Below are positions 17,172-24,975 of a stretch of 64,000 bases of DNA, in pieces. Position 1 is the first letter of the stretch, and each line of letters opens with the position of its first letter. This DNA is from Flagellimonas ochracea. GTDB lineage: Bacteria; Bacteroidota; Bacteroidia; Flavobacteriales; Flavobacteriaceae. The position numbers and the translations under genes were made by a program. The DNA is taken from assembly GCF_009903685.1 (NCBI RefSeq), contig NZ_JAAABI010000001.1, forward strand, positions 558,001 to 622,000. Reading direction: 5' to 3'. The notes beneath the pieces are model-generated. The model had not been told where the DNA came from and did not search any database. It saw only the letters and a list, made by a program, of their open reading frames with translations.

Positions 17172-18352
17172 GAATAAGGAACATCACATATCGTTTTCTT
17201 TTTCCTGCCGTCATCATGGTGTCGCTCTGCAGTTGCATAGAGCCATTCGAGGCCACCTTTGTGGATTTTGAGAGCATCTTGGTGGTCGATGCCACGATAA
17301 CCAATGAAATGAAGCAACAGCAGATCATCCTTACACGCACCTACGAATTTGAAGCGGAGGGACCCACTGGAGAATCGGGTGCCACGGTTCGGGTGGTTTC
17401 CGATAATGGGGCCAGCTACGATTTTATGGAATCGGACGATGGCAATTACTACTCCGAAGAGCCCTTTGCGTCGCAATCCGATACCCAATACACCCTATCC
17501 ATAACCACCAGGGATGGGAGCTCATACCAATCCGAACAGGCACAAATGGGCAACGTATCCAATATTGATAGTCTGTATGCCGAACGTATAGTGAACGACT
17601 TTGGGGATGAAGGCATGGGTATTTTTTTAAATACCAGCAGTTTGGATGAAACTGAAAATTTCTATCGTTGGGAATATGAGGAAACTTACAAGGTGATTGC
17701 TCCCAGATGGAATCCCAAAGAACTGGAACTGGACGAAAGCACCGATCCCCAGAACATTATCATTGTTCCTCGGTCCTTGGATGAGCGGGTTTGCTATCCG
17801 TTCCGAAAATCCACAAATTTTTTACTTGCCGATACCGAGGATTTTAATCAAGGTAGCATCGAGAATTTTATGGTTCGCTTTATAAACCGGAACAACTATA
17901 TCATTTCCCATCGGTATAGTATTTTGGTCAGGCAGTTTGGCCAATCCCAACAGGCTCAAAACTTTTACGAGACATTGAACAGTTTCGCCACATCAGAAAG
18001 CCTTTTTTCGGAGACACAGCCTGGTTTTTTGGAAGGGAATGTGTTCCCGGTCCAAGATGGAGCTGACCAAATACTGGGATATTTCAATGTGGTGACCGTG
18101 GATGAAGAACGTATCTTTTTCAATTACGAAGATTTTTTTCCTGGGGAACGTTTGCCACCCTATGTTAGCCCATGCCTGGAAACTGCACCAGAAAATGGCC
18201 TCAGGGATTTAGTCCGATTGGATTTAATAAAATATATTGAAGAAAACGAGGGGATAATAATCCCAGGAGGCCCTTACATCATTGTACCACAAGTCTGTGG
18301 CGACTGTACCATTTTAGGTCCATCTGAAATCCCTGATTTTTGGATAGAATGA
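17168..18352 (+). CDS. DUF4249 lipoprotein, copy D of five
   Basis: The start at ATG 17168 again forms ATGA with the preceding stop; the product has 394 residues. Lipobox LCSC gives Cys23, followed by IEPFEATFVDFES. Core motifs NYIISHRYSILVRQ, SLFSETQPGFLEGN and FFNYEDFFPGERLPPYV are present, as are CGDC and PDFWIE. It lacks the middle-domain GC cysteine found in copies A to C and carries a different C-terminal insert (DLVRLDLIKYIEEN) that resembles copy E. Its signal-peptide region shares a 68-bp identical stretch with copy E, which points to a recent duplication or gene conversion. Confidence 0.85.
   Translation: MRIRNITYRFLFPAVIMVSLCSCIEPFEATFVDFESILVVDATITNEMKQQQIILTRTYEFEAEGPTGESGATVRVVSDNGASYDFMESDDGNYYSEEPFASQSDTQYTLSITTRDGSSYQSEQAQMGNVSNIDSLYAERIVNDFGDEGMGIFLNTSSLDETENFYRWEYEETYKVIAPRWNPKELELDESTDPQNIIIVPRSLDERVCYPFRKSTNFLLADTEDFNQGSIENFMVRFINRNNYIISHRYSILVRQFGQSQQAQNFYETLNSFATSESLFSETQPGFLEGNVFPVQDGADQILGYFNVVTVDEERIFFNYEDFFPGERLPPYVSPCLETAPENGLRDLVRLDLIKYIEENEGIIIPGGPYIIVPQVCGDCTILGPSEIPDFWIE
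17204..17271 (+). repeat. 68-bp perfect direct repeat, copy 1 (in DUF4249 copy D)
   Basis: These 68 bases, covering the end of the signal peptide, the lipobox and the first mature residues, are identical to 18385-18452 in the next gene. Identity continues upstream with two mismatches over about 25 bp and then decays. The rest of the two genes is much more diverged, so this is a local block of identity. Confidence 0.9.
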
Positions 18353-19569
18353 AAATTGGACGTTTCACATATCGTTTTGTTTTACCTGCCGTCATCATGG
18401 TGTCGCTCTGCAGTTGCATAGAGCCATTCGAGGCCACCTTTGTGGATTTTGAAAGCGCCTTGGTGGTGGAAGCGACCATCACCAACGAATTCAAAAACCA
18501 AGAGGTGTACCTTACACGGACTTTTGAGTTCGAAGCCGATGGCCCAATGCCAGAGTCCAATGCAAATGTCAAGATAGAAGATGGGTCAGGGAACAGTTTC
18601 TCTTTTCAAGATACGGGTAATGGAATTTATGTTTCCTCAGAGCCTTTTGCTGCCCAATCGGACAACAGTTACAGACTTTTTATTACCACAGCGGATGGTA
18701 GAACCTATTCCTCTGAAACCGCAACCTTAAAAAACGCTGTTAGCATCGATGAATTGAAAGTAGAAAGGAGGCAAAACGATTTTGGCGAAGACGGCATTGC
18801 CATTTTGTTGGATACGAACGATCCACAAGGCCAATCCAAATATTATCGCTATACTTTTGAGGAAACCTTTAGAATCGAAGCCCCGTTTTGGAGTCCTAAT
18901 AGTTTGGGAGCCGATACACGCCCCGAAGCCGTGGTTTGCGGCGTCCAAGTTTTGCAGCAAACACGTGACATAAGCGAAAGTATCTGTTATACCACCGTAC
19001 CATCCAATGATATTGTCATAGCCAGCACTGACAGTTTCGAACAGGACAGGCTTGATGACTTTATGGTTCGTTTCATTAATAGGGATAATTACATTATTTC
19101 GCACAGGTACAGCATCTTGGTGAAACAGTTTGTGCTTTCGAATGAAGCATATACGTTCTATGAAACATTACAGGAGTTTTCGGGAAGCGAAAGTCTATTT
19201 TCTGAAACTCAACCGGGCTTTTTGGTGGGTAACGTAGCCTCTGAAATCAATCAAGCGGAAAAAGTGTTGGGTTATTTTGATGTTTCCCCAGTTACAGAGC
19301 AACGTATTTTCTTCAATTATGAAGATTTTTACCCAAATGAAGATCTTCCTCCCTATATAGAACCTTGCACCTTTACCGCACCAGTTTTGTCCCGAGGTTT
19401 ACCTCCGATATGTGTGCTGCTTCGATTGGTGGAACTTGACTTGGTCGCCTACGTAGAGGAAAATACTAACGGAGACTCGAATCAAGGCCCTTTTTTGGTA
19501 GTTCCAAAGGTTTGTGGAGATTGTACAAGTATTGGTAGTTCAACGCCGCCCGAATTTTGGGTGGAATAA
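18349..19569 (+). CDS. DUF4249 lipoprotein, copy E of five
   Basis: The start at ATG 18349 forms ATGA with the copy D stop; the product has 406 residues, the longest of the set. Lipobox LCSC gives Cys23, followed by IEPFEATFVDFES. The shared core is NYIISHRYSILVKQ, SLFSETQPGFLVGN and FFNYEDFYPNEDLPPYI, with CGDC and PEFWVE at the end. The middle insert (about residues 185-215) has its own CGVQVL segment. The C-terminal VELDLVAYVEEN region matches copy D in type. It ends 9 bp before the macroglobulin-like gene. Confidence 0.85.
   Translation: MKIGRFTYRFVLPAVIMVSLCSCIEPFEATFVDFESALVVEATITNEFKNQEVYLTRTFEFEADGPMPESNANVKIEDGSGNSFSFQDTGNGIYVSSEPFAAQSDNSYRLFITTADGRTYSSETATLKNAVSIDELKVERRQNDFGEDGIAILLDTNDPQGQSKYYRYTFEETFRIEAPFWSPNSLGADTRPEAVVCGVQVLQQTRDISESICYTTVPSNDIVIASTDSFEQDRLDDFMVRFINRDNYIISHRYSILVKQFVLSNEAYTFYETLQEFSGSESLFSETQPGFLVGNVASEINQAEKVLGYFDVSPVTEQRIFFNYEDFYPNEDLPPYIEPCTFTAPVLSRGLPPICVLLRLVELDLVAYVEENTNGDSNQGPFLVVPKVCGDCTSIGSSTPPEFWVE
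18385..18452 (+). repeat. 68-bp perfect direct repeat, copy 2 (in DUF4249 copy E)
   Basis: Identical to 17204-17271, spaced 1181 bp away, about one gene length. Recombination between the two copies would delete or add one in-frame DUF4249 gene. Confidence 0.9.
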
Positions 19570-19578
19570 CTTAAAATT

Positions 19579-21333
19579 ATGAAAAAAATAAAGATTGCGA
19601 TTGCATTTGGTGTTTCACTAGTTCTTGGGTTAAATGCCCAGAACAGCGCTAGTGGAAGCTTTAAAAACATGCCGCAAGAGGCTGTTTATCTGCAGCATAA
19701 TGAATCCTTGGTGTTTTCAGGGGAAAACTTGCTGTACAAGTTTTACTGTCTGGACAAGGCCACCAAGTCATTGAGTCAGATAAGTAAAATAGGCTACGTA
19801 AGCCTAATCAACAAAGAGGGGGACATTATATTTTCACATAAGTTAAATCTACAATCCGGGAAGGGTTCTGGTGATTTCTTCGTACCAACTTCAATCCCTA
19901 CGGGAAGCTATAAGCTTTTGGGGTATTCGGAATGGATGAAAAATATTCCACAAGAGCATTTTTTTCAGTCAGATGTATATATCGTCAACCCCTACCAGCC
20001 GGTCCCAGCTGTTTATCTAGAGGAACCTAAGGATTCGTTGGATACCATTGTCCCTGCCGCACCAAAAAAACCGATTGCATCTAATGTCCCCGCTCAAAAG
20101 GAAAGTGTTCATTTGAAACTTAGCTTGGATAATGATGTTGTTGGGAAAAGGGAAATGGTCACCGTGGTGGTCAATGGAAAGAATGAACCTGCGTCTGCGG
20201 GAAATTATTCCATTTCGGTTAGAAAAGTGGATTCGCTGCCATCACCTTCCCAAATGTCTTCTGAAGCCTTCGTAGATAAATATTTGAATAGAGTATTGAC
20301 AGCCAAACGAAATGGAACAATTGAACTACCAGAATTACGAGGTGATATGATTTCTGGCACAATTACATCAAAAGAAACAGGCCTTCCAGTAGAAAACCAG
20401 AGGATATCACTTTCCTTGCCTGGGGATGACTTCCTTTTTAATGTGGCAACCTCCAATGGACAAGGAAGATTTCAGTTTATTATTGCTAGGGAATATGATA
20501 ACACAACTGCTGCTTTGCAGATACTATCCGAAGAATGGGACAGCTTTGATGTGGAACTGGACGATGAAAACAACGAATATGATTCCTTTAGCTTTTCTGA
20601 CTTTAAACTAAGCAAAGAAATGCAGCAGCGCATTCTTGAAAAAAGTATACAAAACCAAATAGAAAATGCCTATCGTGAGGTGAAACTGGATTCGGTGGTT
20701 CCTGCTTCGCACAGCCTACCGTTTTATCGCAAATTCACTGCGATGTACGATTTTGATGATTATACACGTTTCAATTCCATACCGGAAACCATTGTTGAGG
20801 TAGTGGACCAAGTGGGTGTGCGAAGATTGGATGATGGCACACGTATTTTTGAGGTAAGACCCGAAGAAGGTTTTGCCGATAGGGGGCTACTTCCTATGGT
20901 ATTCGTTGACGGGTTGTTCATCAGGAGGCATGAAGACATAATGGACTATAGTGCCAAAAAAATAAAAACTATTAGTTTTTCACGGGAAAAAGTATTGTTG
21001 GGCTCGCAAATGTTTCAAGGAGTAATATCCTTCAAAACTATTGAGGGAAATTTTTATAGTGATTTCTATACCCCTCACATCGTCAATGTGGACTTGTTCA
21101 AACCAGAATCGGAAAAAGTATATTACAACCAAGATTATTCCGAAAATCAAAACCAGCGTGTCCCAGACTTTAGACACCAATTATTTTGGGAGCCAAACCT
21201 AGATTTATCCAGCGGTTCAAAAGAGGTTATTTTTTATACTTCTGATGTGCCGGGAACCTACGAGTTGGTTCTAGAGGGGTTTACGTCAACTGGAAACCCA
21301 GTATCCGTCAAAGAGCGGCTTGTTGTTGAGTAG
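19579..21333 (+). CDS. Secreted macroglobulin/plug-like protein of the DUF4249 locus
   Basis: A 584-residue exported protein (signal peptide 1-21, ending LGLNAQ). The N-terminal part (about 28-130) looks like a macroglobulin MG2-type domain (ENLLYKFYCLD, PTGSYKLLGYSEWM). A proline-rich linker follows, then a carboxypeptidase-regulatory-like segment (about 255-330, ISGTITSKETGLPVENQRIS). A later stretch resembles a TonB-receptor plug core (LLPMVFVDGLF), and a final beta domain (YELVLEGFTSTGNPV) closes it. There is no barrel, so it is not a receptor itself. It starts 9 bp after DUF4249 copy E and is probably in the same operon. The domain names are by eye; the function is unknown. Confidence 0.65.
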   Translation: MKKIKIAIAFGVSLVLGLNAQNSASGSFKNMPQEAVYLQHNESLVFSGENLLYKFYCLDKATKSLSQISKIGYVSLINKEGDIIFSHKLNLQSGKGSGDFFVPTSIPTGSYKLLGYSEWMKNIPQEHFFQSDVYIVNPYQPVPAVYLEEPKDSLDTIVPAAPKKPIASNVPAQKESVHLKLSLDNDVVGKREMVTVVVNGKNEPASAGNYSISVRKVDSLPSPSQMSSEAFVDKYLNRVLTAKRNGTIELPELRGDMISGTITSKETGLPVENQRISLSLPGDDFLFNVATSNGQGRFQFIIAREYDNTTAALQILSEEWDSFDVELDDENNEYDSFSFSDFKLSKEMQQRILEKSIQNQIENAYREVKLDSVVPASHSLPFYRKFTAMYDFDDYTRFNSIPETIVEVVDQVGVRRLDDGTRIFEVRPEEGFADRGLLPMVFVDGLFIRRHEDIMDYSAKKIKTISFSREKVLLGSQMFQGVISFKTIEGNFYSDFYTPHIVNVDLFKPESEKVYYNQDYSENQNQRVPDFRHQLFWEPNLDLSSGSKEVIFYTSDVPGTYELVLEGFTSTGNPVSVKERLVVE

Positions 21334-21380
21334 GATTGAATATATTTCAGTCTTATTTAACAACATTTCTCGCTTAACCT

Positions 21381-22916
21381 ATGCTTATAAAAGTTTATGG
21401 GAGTGCTGTATTTGGTATAGAGGCCACTACTATTGTTATAGAGGTAAACGTGGACCGGGGTATTGGCTATCATTTGGTAGGATTGCCCGATAATGCCATC
21501 AAAGAAAGCAATTTTCGTATTGCCGCGGCCCTTCAGAATATCGGATTTAAGATTCCTGGCAAAAAGATAACCATCAATATGGCCCCTGCCGATTTGAGGA
21601 AGGAAGGTTCAGCTTATGATTTGCCCTTGGCTTTGGGCATATTGGCGGCCTCTGACCAAATAAAATCCAAAAACATTGCAGATTACTTGATTATGGGGGA
21701 ACTTTCTTTGGATGGAAGTGTACAGCCTATAAAAGGAGCACTGCCGATTGCCATAAAAGCCCAGGAAGAGGGGTTTAAAGGAATGATCTTACCCGAAGCA
21801 AACGCCAAGGAGGCTGCCGTGGTGGATGGACTTTGCGTTTATGGTGTAAACAATATTGAAGAGGTCATAGCTTTTTTCGATACGGAAAAGCCTCTTGATC
21901 AGACTACAATTGAAGTTGAGCATGAATTTAACCGTTTATCGGATTATCCCGAATTTGATTTCTCCGATGTTATGGGGCAGGAAACCATAAAACGTTGTAT
22001 GGAAATTGCAGCAGCGGGAGGGCACAACATCATCTTAATTGGACCTCCGGGAGCTGGGAAAACCATGTTGGCAAAACGGCTGCCCTCTATTCTGCCGCCG
22101 ATGACGTTACAAGAAGCCCTGGAAACTACCAAAATTCACAGCGTATTGGGCAAGGTAAACAATATGGGGCTAATGAATCAAAGGCCTTTTCGAAGTCCAC
22201 ACCACACCATTAGTAGTGCCGCTTTGGTCGGAGGCGGAAGTTATCCGCAGCCGGGAGAGATTTCTTTGTCACATAATGGAGTGTTGTTTTTGGACGAACT
22301 GCCCGAGTTTGAAAGACGGGTATTGGAAGTATTGCGCCAACCCATGGAAGATAGGGAAGTGACCATAGCCCGTGCCAAATATGCCGTTACTTACCCCAGT
22401 AGTTTTATGCTTGTTGCCAGCATGAATCCAAGTCCGGGAGGATATTTTAATGACCCCGATGCCCCGGTGACCTCCTCGCCAGCAGAAATGCAACGCTATT
22501 TGGGAAAGATTTCCGGTCCGCTGTTGGACAGAATTGATATCCATATTGAAGTCACCCCCGTTCCTTTTGAAAAATTGTCCGACCAAAGAAAGGGAGAGAG
22601 CAGTCTGGACATACGAAAACGGGTTATTTCAGCCAGAAAAATACAATCCCATAGGTTTTCACAGATTGATTGGGTGCACTATAATGCCCAAATGGGGACC
22701 AAGCTTATTCGAAAGCACTGTGTATTGGATGAACCATGCAAGACCTTACTTAAAAACGCTATGCAGCGACTTAATCTCTCCGCTAGGGCCTACGATAGAA
22801 TATTGAAGGTAGCCCGAACCATTGCGGATTTGGAAGGGAATGACAATATTTCACAGGCTCACATATCCGAGGCTATTCAATATAGAAGCTTGGATAGAGA
22901 AGGTTGGTTGGGATAA
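21381..22916 (+). CDS. YifB/ComM family Mg-chelatase-like AAA+ ATPase
   Basis: A 511-residue protein with the family layout: an N-terminal ribosomal-S5/Lon-protease-like domain (about 1-170, GLPDNAIKESNFRIAAA), a Mg-chelatase AAA+ domain with Walker A GPPGAGKTMLAKR (about residue 220) and Walker B LFLDELPEF, and a C-terminal Mg-chelatase domain (LNLSARAYDRILKVARTIADL). The related ComM of Vibrio is a branch-migration helicase acting in natural transformation; whether this homologue does so is not known. It is a single gene with 47 bp upstream, ending 2 bp from the convergent aminotransferase gene. Confidence 0.9.
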   Translation: MLIKVYGSAVFGIEATTIVIEVNVDRGIGYHLVGLPDNAIKESNFRIAAALQNIGFKIPGKKITINMAPADLRKEGSAYDLPLALGILAASDQIKSKNIADYLIMGELSLDGSVQPIKGALPIAIKAQEEGFKGMILPEANAKEAAVVDGLCVYGVNNIEEVIAFFDTEKPLDQTTIEVEHEFNRLSDYPEFDFSDVMGQETIKRCMEIAAAGGHNIILIGPPGAGKTMLAKRLPSILPPMTLQEALETTKIHSVLGKVNNMGLMNQRPFRSPHHTISSAALVGGGSYPQPGEISLSHNGVLFLDELPEFERRVLEVLRQPMEDREVTIARAKYAVTYPSSFMLVASMNPSPGGYFNDPDAPVTSSPAEMQRYLGKISGPLLDRIDIHIEVTPVPFEKLSDQRKGESSLDIRKRVISARKIQSHRFSQIDWVHYNAQMGTKLIRKHCVLDEPCKTLLKNAMQRLNLSARAYDRILKVARTIADLEGNDNISQAHISEAIQYRSLDREGWLG

Positions 22917-22918
22917 GG

Positions 22919-24037
22919 CTACCCCATCACTTTTCGCAGAGCCGAATCAAATCGCTCCATATCTTCCAGGGTACCTGTGCTTATGCGCGCCCATTCATAG
23001 AATGGCGAAAAAGGTCTGCCAATCAAAACATTGTGCTTTTTCATTTCAATAATCATCTCAGAAATGGGTCTGCCGGTTTTGAAGAATACAAAATTTGTGT
23101 GTGAGGGAACGTATTCTAGTTTTAAATCGTCCAAACAGCTATATATGGCTTTTTTGGCTTCCATATTTTTAACCAAACTGAATTTATAAAAAGCCTCATC
23201 CTGCAAAGCCTCTTTTGCCGCTTCAATGGCAAGTACGTTTGTCATGGCCATAATATTTCTACGCAACCTCGAAGCCAAATCAGGTCTTGCAACCAAATAT
23301 CCAATTCGCATTCCCGCCAACCCATAAACCTTTGAAAAGGTTTTCGACACAATAACGTTCATTCCTTTTTTTACCAACTCGACCATGGAAGGATAATCAG
23401 GCTCCATAATGAAATCGTAATAGGCTTCATCACTAAAAACCATGGTCTCCTTGCCAACGGTACTGCAAAAATCTTTTAGTTGGTTCTTATCCATCAGGGT
23501 GCCCGTAGGGTTATTGGGGTTACAGATAAAGACCAGGCTCGTCTTATTGTTTATTCTGTTAGCCATCGCCTCTAAATCGTGCCCCATGTTTTGGTCAACA
23601 GGCACTCGATGTACATAAGCGCCAAACCCTTCGGCATATCGTAGCATCGCCTGAAAGGTAGGGTCTGCAGCGATTATTTCTCCTCCACCATTTCCAAAAG
23701 TCAATCCCGCAGCCTTTAGCCCTTCAGTAGAACCGCCTGTCACGACGATATGGTCGGTGGTCACACCTTCCTTTTCAGCAATTTTTTCCAATAACGGCCT
23801 AAATACTACGGAGGGGTATCTACAAGCTTTGTCAAAAGCCTTTGTGACTGCTTCTCTCACCAATTTTGATGGCCCATAGGGGTTTTCATTTGAATTTAAC
23901 TTTGCAATTGGATTTTCTGTGGAAGCGATAAAATTTCTTTCGGTTTCAGCACTCCAGCCGTCCAGCGCGCCCAGTAGGGTGAACCCGGTTGACAAACCTA
24001 TGGTCTTAAGCCACTCCCTTCTTTTAATAGTGTTCAT
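22919..24037 (-). CDS. PLP-dependent aminotransferase (HisC-like) with twin-arginine signal
   Basis: A 372-residue fold-type I aminotransferase related to histidinol-phosphate aminotransferase. NSNENPYGPS is the family N-terminal block, NPNNPTGT and SDEAYYDF are cofactor-contact motifs, and SKTFSKVYGLAGMRIGYL holds the PLP lysine. The first 30 residues are unusual: KRREWLK followed by a hydrophobic GLSTGFTLLGALDGW stretch is a twin-arginine signal, implying export folded with its cofactor. That argues against a role in cytoplasmic histidine synthesis and for a periplasmic amino-acid reaction. No his genes are near. A 319-bp gap lies upstream. Confidence 0.85.
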   Translation of the reverse strand: MNTIKRREWLKTIGLSTGFTLLGALDGWSAETERNFIASTENPIAKLNSNENPYGPSKLVREAVTKAFDKACRYPSVVFRPLLEKIAEKEGVTTDHIVVTGGSTEGLKAAGLTFGNGGGEIIAADPTFQAMLRYAEGFGAYVHRVPVDQNMGHDLEAMANRINNKTSLVFICNPNNPTGTLMDKNQLKDFCSTVGKETMVFSDEAYYDFIMEPDYPSMVELVKKGMNVIVSKTFSKVYGLAGMRIGYLVARPDLASRLRRNIMAMTNVLAIEAAKEALQDEAFYKFSLVKNMEAKKAIYSCLDDLKLEYVPSHTNFVFFKTGRPISEMIIEMKKHNVLIGRPFSPFYEWARISTGTLEDMERFDSALRKVMG

Positions 24038-24356
24038 AATTGGTTTTCTTTTATTTTTTGATTCCGCACATCCTTAACCGTGGATAGTTGTCCACTTAAA
24101 CTTTCAAAATCGGAAAAGACTGGGGGAATGTCCACACAATTTTTAATACACGATCAAGACGTTAAGTGCTTCTTCACAAAGATCTTGCTCTATTTTCCGG
24201 ACTACGGCATCAGTTTATCTACGTGCCTATTTCTTTTGAAATCTGCCCCAAATTCACTGATAATTAGCGATTTCTCAAATAGGAAATTAGTCGAAATACT
24301 TCATGAAGATTGCATGATTACAGAAAGATACGCAATCGGAAGAAATTTTGTGCAGT
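24038..24356. other. 319-bp gap without a supported gene
   Basis: This stretch lies between two minus-strand genes and should hold the promoter of the aminotransferase. I found no exact TAnnTTTG on the minus strand; the closest is TGAATTTG, one mismatch, in the middle of the gap. No hairpin with a T-tract, tRNA or repeat is visible. A 96-codon plus-strand frame (24080-24370) starts at GTG, overlaps the next gene and resembles nothing I know. Confidence 0.5.
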
Positions 24357-24800
24357 CTAGACTACCTTAATATTTGCTTTTAGGCCTTCAATAATTCCCA
24401 AGATGTTGTTCACGGTATCTTTCAGGTAGTATTTTACGGCAATATTGGGTATTCGGATTGTAGTAAATCCATTTTGAAAAGATTGCATTGCCTGTTCAAG
24501 ATCACTGATGGCCTGCTCATGGGTTATGGTGGCATAATCTCGATCTATCTCAATGTTCAATTTTACGCGCGAAATGGCAATGTCTACCGATTTTTTTCCG
24601 TCCCACCACTCTAACATGGGGTTTGCACCTGCTGCTTTTAGGGCATAAAACAGGTGTATGGCCTCTAAAGGAGTATTGTTTTCAAGAATTACTTTTTTGA
24701 TGAGCGATGTATGTTTTTTGCATAATTCCACTCCAAGAGAATTCTGTGAAGACTCGTATTCTTGGCGTCCTATGTTTTTGTCACAGTCCTTACACGTCAT
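24357..24800 (-). CDS. Small protein with zinc-knuckle and PD-(D/E)XK-like nuclease fold
   Basis: A 147-residue protein. The N-terminus has C3-x2-C6 and C27-x2-H30, a probable treble-clef or zinc-ribbon site. The C-terminal half reads VDIAISRVKLNIEIDRD (D73, E84, D86), then a helix and TTIRIPN, an arrangement like DUF559/Vsr-type single-domain nucleases (D, then E-x-D on the next strand). I recall similar stand-alone proteins in other Flavobacteria with GG.HH after the acidic motif; here it is RDYA, so activity is uncertain. No methylase or restriction partner is adjacent. The function is not known. Confidence 0.6.
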   Translation of the reverse strand: MTCKDCDKNIGRQEYESSQNSLGVELCKKHTSLIKKVILENNTPLEAIHLFYALKAAGANPMLEWWDGKKSVDIAISRVKLNIEIDRDYATITHEQAISDLEQAMQSFQNGFTTIRIPNIAVKYYLKDTVNNILGIIEGLKANIKVV

Positions 24801-24895
24801 AAGTCTTAGTCAAGCTTAGGTCAATAGTTTGATTTGGGATTATTATAACTTCTGGTTTTTCATATTCGTATAAAATGTGGATTCAAAACACCCTA

Positions 24896-24932
24896 TTTTT
24901 AGACGAAATGCATTTTTTTAGACGAAATGCAT
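24896..24932. repeat. Tandem 18-bp direct repeat upstream of the Nramp/pxp operon
   Basis: TTTTTAGACGAAATGCAT occurs twice, at 24896-24913 and 24915-24932, exact copies with a 19-bp period. Each ends in the palindrome ATGCAT. The second copy ends 43 bp before the Nramp-like start codon. A near two-turn spacing puts both copies on the same DNA face, as expected for cooperative binding of a regulator. Confidence 0.75.
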
Positions 24933-24975
24933 GTATTATTACAAAATGATTCGATTTTAGTGGATAGAGGAAAAC

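Noticed and set aside
22919..24037. Annotation of this gene as hisC
   Set aside because: The family fits, but the Tat signal and lack of his neighbours argue against a biosynthetic cytoplasmic role.
24080..24370. 96-codon plus-strand frame in the gap between two minus-strand genes
   Set aside because: GTG start, no ribosome site, no recognisable motif, and overlap with the end of the downstream minus-strand gene. It could be a decayed remnant, but nothing supports that.
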